Assembly (NCBI GenBank): GCA_041563675.1
Contig: JBFGRM010000097.1
Span: 1 to 8,789 of the forward strand
DNA from: JBFGRM01 sp041563675
GTDB lineage: Bacteria; Nitrospirota; Nitrospiria; Nitrospirales; Nitrospiraceae
Direction of reading: 5' to 3'
Length of the DNA stretch: 8,789 nt
The notes beneath the pieces were generated by a model that searched no databases, was not told where the DNA came from, and saw only the letters and a program-made list of their open reading frames with translations. Numbering within the stretch: the first letter of the stretch is position 1; every line of letters begins with the position of its first letter. The position numbers and the translations under genes are program-made. Below are positions 1 through 5,012 of this stretch, piece after piece.

Positions 1-363
1 GGCCCCAAGCCAATCCTCTACCCGAATGACCATCTTCAGGTTGTCGGTGAAGAAGCGGCCAAGCAGGACATCGCTGAGTGCATGGAGATGGCCGAAGCAG
101 CGGGTGCGACTCCGGAGGAAGGCAAGGGCGGGCAGGTTGCGGGGAGCACCGTCGCCGGCGGCGCCGTCGGAGCGGCGTCCGGAGCGGTGGGCGGCGCGGT
201 CGTCGGGGCTGCCGGCCGCGGCTCGGCGATCGGCGCGGCCAGCGGCGCGACGGCCGGGCTTCTGCGCGGCATTTTCTCCAGACGGCAGCCGAGCCGCGCC
301 TACACGGCCTTCGTCGATCGCTGTCTCCAGGATCGGGGCTACGAGCCCGTGGGTTGGGAATAG
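1..363 (+). CDS. Glycine-zipper family protein, 3' part (5' end outside window)
   Basis: The frame is open from base 1 to a TAG at 361-363, giving 120 visible residues that begin GPKPILYPNDHL. After an acidic, helical stretch comes a long Gly/Ala/Val segment (about residues 47-95) with GxxxG-type spacing (for example GGAVGAASGAVGGAVVGAAG). This is the hallmark of glycine-zipper membrane-associating domains. The tail ends in FVDRCLQDRGYEPVGWE, a C-terminal signature I associate with small envelope glycine-zipper proteins. Known for the type: these are usually secreted or lipid-anchored proteins that insert in or line the outer membrane. The signal peptide or lipobox would lie left of the window, so localisation is inference. 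An internal ATG at 82 could start a shorter product, but the coding character continues upstream of it and no good ribosome site precedes it, so I read this as a partial gene. Exact function unknown. Confidence 0.75.
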   Translation, partial: GPKPILYPNDHLQVVGEEAAKQDIAECMEMAEAAGATPEEGKGGQVAGSTVAGGAVGAASGAVGGAVVGAAGRGSAIGAASGATAGLLRGIFSRRQPSRAYTAFVDRCLQDRGYEPVGWE

Positions 364-418
364 ACCTCTCGAGCAACTTCAGACTTCCACAGCGCGGTCG
401 TTCTCCGAGCCGCCCGGA

Positions 419-511
419 TTGTTGATCGCGGGTGTGGTATTGGTGCTCGTCCCGATACTGGTGGCGCCTTGGTTTGTACGATGGCTCAAAGGCAGAATTC
501 GTGACGCGTAG
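419..511 (+). CDS. Possible tiny single-pass membrane peptide (doubtful)
   Basis: A 30-codon frame opens with TTG at 419 and ends with TAG at 509-511. The peptide is one hydrophobic segment (LLIAGVVLVLVPILVAPW) followed by a basic tail (RWLKGRIRDA). That is the layout of a single-pass membrane protein with a cytoplasmic C-terminus under the positive-inside rule. No Shine-Dalgarno sequence precedes the TTG, and the frame simply continues upstream without a better start. It may be the remnant of a longer membrane gene or chance. The only support is the strongly hydrophobic-then-basic pattern. Confidence 0.2.
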   Translation: MLIAGVVLVLVPILVAPWFVRWLKGRIRDA

Positions 512-547
512 GCCGTTTTCGCGAAGCGTTCTGTGTCCCCAAAAACT

Positions 548-578
548 GTGGACACCTCTGTGGATAAACCGTGGAGAG
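548..578 (-). promoter_or_regulatory. Phased DnaA-box-like cluster
   Basis: TGTGGATAA at 559-567 is the exact complement of the strong DnaA box TTATCCACA. It is flanked at exactly 11-bp steps by TGTGGACAC (548-556, two mismatches) and CGTGGAGAG (570-578, three mismatches). One-helical-turn spacing of the shared GTGGA core would place all three on the same DNA face. A DnaA role is inference from the consensus. No dnaA or dnaN gene is in the window. Confidence 0.4.
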
Positions 579-616
579 CAGCCGTTCAATGCTTGAAGAG
601 AATCGTTCGACCAAAT

Positions 617-633
617 TGCCTAAGATTTAGGCA
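617..633. repeat. Perfect 7-bp hairpin / palindrome
   Basis: TGCCTAA (617-623) and TTAGGCA (627-633) are perfect inverted arms around a GAT loop. There is no following T-run in either direction, so a terminator is unlikely. It could be a protein-binding palindrome in the gene-poor region. Confidence 0.4.
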
Positions 634-781
634 TTGTCGCCTCACTGGGTTCCCCCCAAGATGTTGTGGCACTGGACCTCGTCTCAAAACAAATCAATCG
701 CTTCGACAAGTTCTTAGGGCCCGCTCATCACACCCCGCGAACCTGCTCCGACTAAAAACCCAGGACTGGGCCCAAAGATAC

Positions 782-790
782 CTATCCACA
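782..790 (+). promoter_or_regulatory. Second DnaA-box-like site
   Basis: CTATCCACA differs from the TTATCCACA box only at the first base. It lies about 220 bp from the phased cluster, in the opposite orientation. Single boxes occur by chance, so the call depends on the cluster. Confidence 0.3.
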
Positions 791-973
791 CAGCCCCTCC
801 CTGCCTGGGGATAAAAAGCCTTTATGGACAACTGGATCGTGTCTGTTGGTCATCGCGCACGAGGTGAAAACCGGGGGATTCAGGGTGCCGCGCGGCGTGG
901 CACGAGGAAAGGGGCTTGGGGTATGGAAGTGTTGGATCGATCGCTGACCGCTGGACGAGGAAAAAGAAAGGAG

Positions 974-1050
974 TGGCGCGCCCGGAGGGATTTGAACCCC
1001 CAACCCCCAGATCCGTAGTCTGGTGCTCTATCCAATTGAGCTACGGGCGC
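974..1050 (-). tRNA. trnR: tRNA-Arg (anticodon ACG)
   Basis: Read on the minus strand, the 5' acceptor strand GCGCCCG (1050-1044) pairs perfectly with CGGGCGC (984-978). A G discriminator (977) and an encoded CCA (976-974) follow. The D-arm carries GTAGCTCAATTGGATAGAGC. The anticodon stem CCAGA/TCTGG closes the loop CTACGGA, whose anticodon ACG lies at 1016-1014. The T-loop is the canonical GGTTCAAATCC. An ACG anticodon is normally deaminated to ICG and reads CGU, CGC and CGA arginine codons. The gene is 77 nt and stands alone. No duplicate of its 3' end and no integrase are seen, so nothing suggests use as an integration site here. Confidence 0.97.
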
Positions 1051-1161
1051 ACTCGACTCACAGGTGCCTCATCGTCACGCCGATCCCGCCTGACTCGTCA
1101 TTCTTGAGCTCCTCAACTATGAGTGCGGGCGGCGCGCTGCATCACGACACGTCACGTACTT

Positions 1162-1188
1162 CTAATAGGCTTGCTCCAGCCCTGTCAA
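1162..1188 (-). promoter_or_regulatory. Candidate sigma-70 promoter for tRNA-Arg
   Basis: On the minus strand a perfect TTGACA (1188-1183) is followed 15 bp later by TATTAG (1167-1162); TTAGAA two bases on gives a 17-bp spacer. Transcription would run through about 105 nt of leader into the tRNA. The perfect -35 is notable, but the -10 and spacing are imperfect. Confidence 0.4.
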
Positions 1189-1273
1189 TGGTCTTTCTGT
1201 TCAGGGAATCCGATGGCCCGAGCCTCGCCGCAGTGGGGAGGCGGTGGGCACAGCAGTTTTTGCCGCGAAGCTC

Positions 1274-1313
1274 CATCGGAGTCGCGGATGGTCAGCCATC
1301 AGTGCCTCCGATG
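1274..1313. repeat. Long imperfect hairpin, 16 pairs with two mismatches
   Basis: CATCGGAG (1274-1281) pairs perfectly with CTCCGATG (1306-1313). After one mismatch, CGC/GTG pairs (one G-T). After a second mismatch, GATGG (1287-1291) pairs with CCATC (1296-1300) around a TCAG tetraloop. Arms this long are unlikely by chance. No T-run follows, so it looks more like a REP-type palindromic unit or a structured RNA than a terminator. Whether it is dispersed in the genome cannot be seen from this window. Confidence 0.5.
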
Positions 1314-1428
1314 CGCCTCCACCTGTGATCCCCGCACGCATCCGGTCGCCTGCTTCTCCATCGAATGATCATGTTCCTTGCGAGGCTCGGTTCTCAGTCC
1401 GGCGCCCCGCGTCACCTCTGTGAAAAAT

Positions 1429-1440
1429 CGTTAATTAACG
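1429..1440. promoter_or_regulatory. 12-bp AT-rich palindrome, candidate operator
   Basis: CGTTAATTAACG is a perfect palindrome centred about 43 bp upstream of the putative -10 (1478) of the barrel operon. That is a position typical of an activator or regulator site. The binding protein is unknown. Confidence 0.35.
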
Positions 1441-1453
1441 TAAATTCAACTAC

Positions 1454-1483
1454 TTACTCACTTTTGAGAGAGCCAGCTATACT
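1454..1483 (+). promoter_or_regulatory. Candidate promoter of the beta-barrel operon
   Basis: TATACT at 1478-1483 is a good -10 in an AT-rich stretch 48 bp before the GTG start. The -35 is poor: TTACTC (1454-1459, 18-bp spacer) is the best at proper distance, whereas TTGAGA at 1464 is too close. A weak -35 fits activator dependence, perhaps through the palindrome at 1429-1440. Confidence 0.35.
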
Positions 1484-1530
1484 TAACCATAGCACTGTGA
1501 TCAACGAGGCCTCGCCAGCGGAGCAGCCAG

Positions 1531-2277
1531 GTGCGAACAGCCTCCGGTTTTCCCGTGACCGCCAAGTCCATCACCCTGCTCAGCGCCTTCCTCGTCACCG
1601 TTACCCTGGCGTCAGCTTCATTTGCAGAGACGCAACACGAACGGGATTTGTCGCTCTCGGTTTTCGGCGGCCGAGCTCTGATTGATCCGCCTGACATCGG
1701 CGTCAAACAACCCACCCCCTTCATTGACGGAACGGCGCATGGCGCGGACCTGGACGAGGATTTTACCTTCGGCGCGAAGTTGACGAGCTGGGAAAGGAAT
1801 TTCGGCCTCTTCACACGGCTTGATTTTGGCATCGAGCTGGATTTCACGAGGTTTACGGCTGAGATGCCCGCCCAGACCGTAAGCGCGAGCGGCACGTCGT
1901 CAGGCGGCACGCTCGGGGCCATCATCTTCCCCATGTCGTTCGATATCCAATCACATGTTCTCGCCGTAAACCTGCTCTGGCGCTATCCCGTCCGGGAATC
2001 CGAGGTGTACCCCTCGGGGCGATGGTATCCCTATTTCGGGATTGGCGGCGGGGCGTCCCTCTCACGAATGCGCCAATCCGGTGGTCCCTGGCGGTATGAC
2101 TCCTCACCGATGTTTCAGGGACTGGCCGGAATCAAGTTCTTTCTCACGCGTAGCCTCGGAATCTTTGCGGAATACAAGCGCACGCAGGCCACCCACGACT
2201 TCTCGTTTACGGGCTTTGACTTGGAGGTTCCCTTGGGGGCCAATCACTTCGTCGGCGGCTTGGCGATGCATTTCTAG
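1531..2277 (+). CDS. Outer-membrane beta-barrel protein
   Basis: 248 residues. The N-terminus is a Sec signal peptide: a basic n-region, the hydrophobic core ITLLSAFLVTVTLA and a cleavage site SFA|ETQ after residue 32. The mature part is made of alternating hydrophobic/polar strands rich in Gly and aromatics (LSLSVFGGRA, YPYFGIGGGASLSRM, LGIFAEYKRTQATHDF). It ends GGLAMHF, with the terminal Phe recognised by the BAM machinery. This fits the small OmpA/OmpW-like barrel superfamily (8 or so strands). No periplasmic peptidoglycan-binding domain is present. The GTG at 1531 is preferred because GGAG (1520-1523) sits 7 bp upstream; an in-frame GTG at 1555 would leave a shorter signal peptide but has no ribosome site. 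It is followed after 23 bp by a second barrel gene, so the two are probably co-transcribed. Substrate or role unknown. Confidence 0.8.
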   Translation: MRTASGFPVTAKSITLLSAFLVTVTLASASFAETQHERDLSLSVFGGRALIDPPDIGVKQPTPFIDGTAHGADLDEDFTFGAKLTSWERNFGLFTRLDFGIELDFTRFTAEMPAQTVSASGTSSGGTLGAIIFPMSFDIQSHVLAVNLLWRYPVRESEVYPSGRWYPYFGIGGGASLSRMRQSGGPWRYDSSPMFQGLAGIKFFLTRSLGIFAEYKRTQATHDFSFTGFDLEVPLGANHFVGGLAMHF

Positions 2278-2300
2278 CCGATTGTCCCGAGGTCGAGATT

Positions 2301-3215
2301 GTGACACCGACCATGCGTAAATGGACGCTCGTCATGGCGCTCGCCGCGGCGATGCTCGTTCCCCATCCCGCTGCATGGGCCGAGGAGCTGGCTTTTAGGG
2401 TGGGTGTGGGAGTCGGGTATGGATTTGATTCATTGAGGTGGAACATTGCAGGAGCGAGCGGAGTTCCCAATGTCCTCTCGGAGCTTGACTACGAGGACAT
2501 TGAGAGTGCGGTGGGGAGGGTCGATCTGCAGGCTGCCGGCAAGAAGTGGTCGTTCGACGGCGAGGTCACCTATGGGCTCATCAGAAATGGGAGATATAGA
2601 GACGACGATTTTGCCCTGAGTAACCGGAGCGGCCTGTTTTCCCGGAGCAGGGGGTCCGTGGATGATCACGACCTGCAGGGCGCGGCTCTCATGGTCGGCT
2701 ACGCGCTGCACAGAACCGACTCGGTGACGGTCCGGCTGTTGGCGGGGGGCCGAATCTATCGCCAACGGCTGCGGATGACCGACGGCAACCAAGAGGTCCC
2801 GGCGACCGGTGGATTCGCTGACTTGAATAGCACGTATACGGCAACCTGGTACGGACCGGCGTTTGGGTTTTCCGTGAATCGGCGTTCCCCGGGGTCGCAC
2901 TTCGGCGTTTATGTCGATGGAACGGGCATGCCTCTGTGGTACGACGGCCAGGGGAAGTGGAATTTGCGGTCAGATTTTCGACAAGACCCCAGTTTTGAGC
3001 ATGATGCGAGAGGGTGGGGACTGACGACGAACCTGAAGCTCTCGTATTTTCTGGGGCCTGGGGAGATCTATTTGGGAGCGAGATACCTGTACTTCACCGC
3101 CTTTGACGGTGATGACACCACATTCTTCAGCGACGGCACACAAGTCACCATTCCATTCAACGAAGTCGAAGCGCAGAGCGTGCTTGGATATGCGGGCCTG
3201 GCTCTGAACTGGTAA
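2301..3215 (+). CDS. Outer-membrane beta-barrel protein, possibly omptin-like
   Basis: 304 residues. Signal peptide with core LVMALAAAMLV and cleavage motif AWA|EEL after residue 27. The mature chain (about 277 residues) alternates strand-like segments with long charged loops and ends in an aromatic residue (ALNW). This size suits a 10-strand barrel. The segment around residues 98-125 (GRYRDDDFALSNR ... GSVDDHDLQG) resembles the region of omptin proteases carrying the catalytic Asp pair (D83/D85 of OmpT), here D101 and D103. The second half of the omptin site (Asp210-His212) has no clear match: the equivalent region reads DGQGKWNLR. It may therefore be an omptin-fold protein without protease activity; the fold assignment is inference. 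GTG 2301 is chosen because GAGG (2289-2292) lies 8 bp upstream; ATG 2313 lacks a ribosome site. Tandem with the preceding barrel gene. Confidence 0.7.
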   Translation: MTPTMRKWTLVMALAAAMLVPHPAAWAEELAFRVGVGVGYGFDSLRWNIAGASGVPNVLSELDYEDIESAVGRVDLQAAGKKWSFDGEVTYGLIRNGRYRDDDFALSNRSGLFSRSRGSVDDHDLQGAALMVGYALHRTDSVTVRLLAGGRIYRQRLRMTDGNQEVPATGGFADLNSTYTATWYGPAFGFSVNRRSPGSHFGVYVDGTGMPLWYDGQGKWNLRSDFRQDPSFEHDARGWGLTTNLKLSYFLGPGEIYLGARYLYFTAFDGDDTTFFSDGTQVTIPFNEVEAQSVLGYAGLALNW

Positions 3216-3216
3216 G

Positions 3217-3268
3217 GCTCCGGGCAGCGCTACCGACCAGCTCGAGCCGGAGCAACGGATGCCCGTTG
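3217..3268 (+). terminator. Hairpins between convergent genes, weak terminator candidate
   Basis: Just after the stop codon, GCTCCGG (3217-3223) and CCGGAGC (3247-3253) form perfect 7-bp arms around a 23-nt loop. Next to it CAACGG (3253-3258) and CCGTTG (3263-3268) form a 6-bp stem with a 4-nt loop. They share one base and so are alternatives or neighbours. No T-run follows, so intrinsic termination is doubtful, although the place between convergent genes is right. Confidence 0.3.
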
Positions 3269-3294
3269 GAGGCCGCGGGCCTGGCCGTCACCCG

Positions 3295-3750
3295 TCATCC
3301 GATCCGCACGGGGCCCCCGTGCATGTCCTGGACATCACCGAAGAGCGTTGAGTTTCCCAGAATCCGGCAATAGTGGGAGGAAATCTCCACAAGCTGACCG
3401 CTGTGCGTGAAAAAGTGTGCGCGTGAGACCTCCACGACTTCCTTGTCGACCACCCTGCCTTCGAACACCGTCTCGCCCGTCGGTCGGTCTGTCATCTTCA
3501 CCCACGGATGGTCGGTAAACAGCGTGGCCGATGCCGGACCGCTGGTGAAGGCAAAAACGTCCTCCTTATTGAGCACCCAGTTGTTTCGTCTCAGGTGGGC
3601 GATACGCACCCCCTCGGCGTCGTAGAGGTCCATCGTCAGGAGCAGCTGGGACGTCTCGGGCTTGAGCTCCAGCACGATCTGCTCCTTTCCTTGAAGCGTG
3701 AGGATCCCGCTGGTGTTCCGAAACGTGTTGGATCCGAGCTTGAGGTCCAT
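3295..3750 (-). CDS. Small beta-rich protein of unknown function
   Basis: About 151 residues, no signal peptide, no membrane segment, one cysteine. I do not recognise the family. The sequence is dominated by short amphipathic strands (GILTLQGKEQIVLELK, LLLTMDLYDAEGVRIAHL, EVVEVSRAHFF) with few helices. This suggests an all-beta cytoplasmic domain. The pattern 'AHLRRNNWVLN ... TGETVFEGRVVDKEVVEV' resembles proteins that compare an attribute with a default value strand by strand, but no function follows. The second of two adjacent ATGs (3750) is preferred because AAGGA (3761-3757) lies 6 bp upstream; from 3753 the gap is only 3. It is the last of three minus-strand genes, 78 bp after the helicase N-terminal half, but a hairpin repeat lies between, so co-transcription is uncertain. 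Confidence 0.65.
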   Translation of the reverse strand: MDLKLGSNTFRNTSGILTLQGKEQIVLELKPETSQLLLTMDLYDAEGVRIAHLRRNNWVLNKEDVFAFTSGPASATLFTDHPWVKMTDRPTGETVFEGRVVDKEVVEVSRAHFFTHSGQLVEISSHYCRILGNSTLFGDVQDMHGGPVRIG

Positions 3751-3765
3751 CATTCATCCTTCGAT

Positions 3766-3817
3766 CCCCCTCTCCCTTCCCTCTCTCCCCGCGGGGGAGA
3801 GGGCCTGGGTGAGGGGG
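3766..3817. repeat. C/G-rich palindromic repeat (REP-like)
   Basis: CTCTCCCC (3783-3790) and GGGGAGAG (3794-3801) form a perfect 8-bp stem with a GCG loop. Outer runs CCCCCTC and GAGGGGG extend the symmetry imperfectly. Sequences of the type 'CTCTCCCCnnnGGGGAGAGGGcctgGGTGAGGG' are familiar to me as dispersed intergenic repeats in many bacterial genomes. Here it lies between two co-directional minus-strand genes and could act as a transcript-end or processing hairpin. The copy number is not visible from this window. Confidence 0.55.
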
Positions 3818-3828
3818 TACACGGCACC

Positions 3829-4884
3829 TTATCGTGACCGAAGGGTCTCATTTTCATACTGGTGAAAGAGACGCTTGGCTTCCGGATGCAACGAGGCGCT
3901 GGAGCCGGACGGGATCCCGATCGTGCGAAACAGGGGGGTCAGCTTGCCGTTGGGGTGCAAGTAGGCCGCGCGGAGCGGCACCGACCGGCGTGTGTGCTGG
4001 ACCAACTGGCAGGGGAGCGGCCGGATGCTGGTGAGCCAGTCCCGGATGTCGTCCGGGTTCCCGATCGAGGCGGACAGCAGCAGAAGCCTGGCCTGGGCCG
4101 GGCAAAAAATCAAGGTCTCCTCCCAGACGACGCCGCGCTCGGGATCCGCGATGTACTGGGACTCGTCCATGATGACCAACCCGAGCGTGTCCAACCGGAC
4201 GTCGATCTCGCCGCTCGCTGCGTCGTACAGGAGATTGCGCAGGATCTCCGTGGTCATGATCAGCAGCGGTGCCTGCGGATTGTCGCGGCGATCACCAGTC
4301 AGGATGCCGACCTGGTCGCGGCCGAAGATCTTGGCGAATTCCGTATATTTGGTGTTGGACAGCGCTTTCAAGGGGGAGGTATAGATCACCGTGCGGTCGG
4401 ACGCAATGGCCCGCTTGGCCGCCTCCGCCGCGACATAGGTTTTCCCGCTGCCCGTGGGTACGCTCACGATGACGTCCGTCTCCGCCAGGTGAGCCAGCGC
4501 CTCCTCCTGCCAGGGATCCGGAACGAAGGGCTGAGGCGTAGGGACCCCAATGCCCTCCAGCAGCGACGCAAGGTCGGTCGACGGTCCGGCCGGCTCGGGC
4601 TCCTTGGCGGGCTCCCTGTGGACCTCGCGGGGGCGTCGGCCTCGGCCCGAAGCGGGCCGTTCCCTCCGGCCACCGCCGCCTTCCGTCTGCGGCCCTCCTT
4701 GTTGGATCAATGTGTTCAGATCGGACTCGAGCCCACGCCGGTCGGTGGCCGTGTGGCGCAAGAGCGCCTCGATCAGGCGTCGCTTGCCCAGGCGAAAATG
4801 CCGATGGATCCGGCCTCGCGCCAGGCGATGCAGCCGGCTCACCGGCTGCGCCGCCAGCAATTTTTCAAGCTCTTCTGTTGTCAT
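3829..4884 (-). CDS. Ski2-like DExH helicase, N-terminal half (RecA1 domain)
   Basis: 351 residues carrying only the first RecA domain of a Ski2/Mtr4-type superfamily-2 helicase. Residues 1-45 are basic and helical (RIHRHFRLGKRRLIEALL), perhaps SAP-like. Residues 65-100 are a charged, low-complexity linker. The motor starts near 115: a Q in DPWQEEAL, Walker A PTGSGKT (143-149), motif Ia TSPLKALSNTKY (169-180), TGDRR ... TTEILRN (197-216), motif II DESQ (240-243) and motif III SAS (271-273). Family members normally have DExH (DEVH) at motif II, so Gln243 is a departure. The protein stops after a 40-residue tail at the interdomain linker, with no motifs IV-VI. Those are encoded by the gene just upstream (6878-5013), the reverse of the expected order. 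Likely role: ATP-dependent unwinding of RNA or structured nucleic acid as a two-subunit enzyme. ATG 4884 has a poorly spaced GAGG; no better start is seen. Confidence 0.85.
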   Translation of the reverse strand: MTTEELEKLLAAQPVSRLHRLARGRIHRHFRLGKRRLIEALLRHTATDRRGLESDLNTLIQQGGPQTEGGGGRRERPASGRGRRPREVHREPAKEPEPAGPSTDLASLLEGIGVPTPQPFVPDPWQEEALAHLAETDVIVSVPTGSGKTYVAAEAAKRAIASDRTVIYTSPLKALSNTKYTEFAKIFGRDQVGILTGDRRDNPQAPLLIMTTEILRNLLYDAASGEIDVRLDTLGLVIMDESQYIADPERGVVWEETLIFCPAQARLLLLSASIGNPDDIRDWLTSIRPLPCQLVQHTRRSVPLRAAYLHPNGKLTPLFRTIGIPSGSSASLHPEAKRLFHQYENETLRSR

Positions 4885-4924
4885 GGCCTCGCACCAATTA
4901 CTCCCCGTGTAGGTAGGTGATGCC

Positions 4925-5005
4925 GTAAGTCGGTAACTGGGTAATGCGGTAATTCGGCAGATCGGAGAAGGCCTCGTTTTTCAATTACCCAATTACCCAC
5001 TTACC
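4925..5005. repeat. Inverted repeat of 8-bp-periodic GTAA units
   Basis: The left arm contains four octamers of the form GTAANNNG starting at 4925, 4933, 4941 and 4949. The right arm contains three octamers, CAATTACC, CAATTACC and CACTTACC, at 4982, 4990 and 4998. The arms 4925-4945 and 4984-5004 are 21 bp long and match at 19 positions in inverted orientation, around a 38-nt spacer. It fills most of the 128 bp between the two helicase half-genes. This could be a mobile or REP-like palindromic element, or a hairpin controlling expression of the downstream gene. Confidence 0.6.
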
Positions 5006-5012
5006 TCCCGTT

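Larger units (their letters stand above)
364..973. other. Long gene-poor region with DnaA-box-like sites
   Basis: About 600 bases with no convincing gene. Translations in all frames are low-complexity or lack a ribosome site. The stretch from roughly 530 to 830 is visibly richer in A and T than the flanking genes. It contains a perfect TGTGGATAA at 559-567, related boxes at 548 and 570, a CTATCCACA at 782-790, a perfect hairpin at 617-633 and an AT-rich inverted repeat around 811-825. It separates the glycine-zipper gene from the oppositely oriented tRNA gene. It could be a regulatory region, a decayed gene or a replication-origin-like region. Confidence 0.5.
1051..1530. other. Non-coding interval between tRNA and barrel genes
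   Basis: No frame here has a ribosome site or protein-like composition. The interval holds the candidate tRNA promoter, the hairpin at 1274-1313, the 12-bp palindrome at 1429-1440 and the -10-like box of the following operon. From about 1420 the sequence turns AT-rich, as expected of a promoter region. Confidence 0.5.

Noticed and set aside
974..1050. tRNA-Arg as the attachment site of an integrated element
   Set aside because: No integrase, no repeated 3' tRNA segment and no foreign gene block are visible.
1310..1342. GATGCG/CGCATC inverted repeat
   Set aside because: Arms of 6 bp with a 21-nt loop and overlap with the better hairpin at 1274-1313.
533..1368. Several 60-100 residue frames (533-814, 824-1018, 1023-1328, 1123-1368)
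   Set aside because: They run through the DnaA-box region, the tRNA or the hairpin, lack ribosome sites and show random composition.
1458..1934. 158-residue minus-strand frame at the first barrel gene
   Set aside because: It overlaps the promoter and signal-peptide region of a convincing gene and has no protein-like features.
3862..4920. 352-residue plus-strand frame opposite the helicase N-terminal half
   Set aside because: It is the complement of a gene with clear helicase motifs, has Arg/Gly/Gln-rich composition and no family features; a typical antisense shadow in high-GC DNA.
4925..5005. CRISPR array
   Set aside because: The units are 8 bp, have no unique spacers, and are in inverted orientation.
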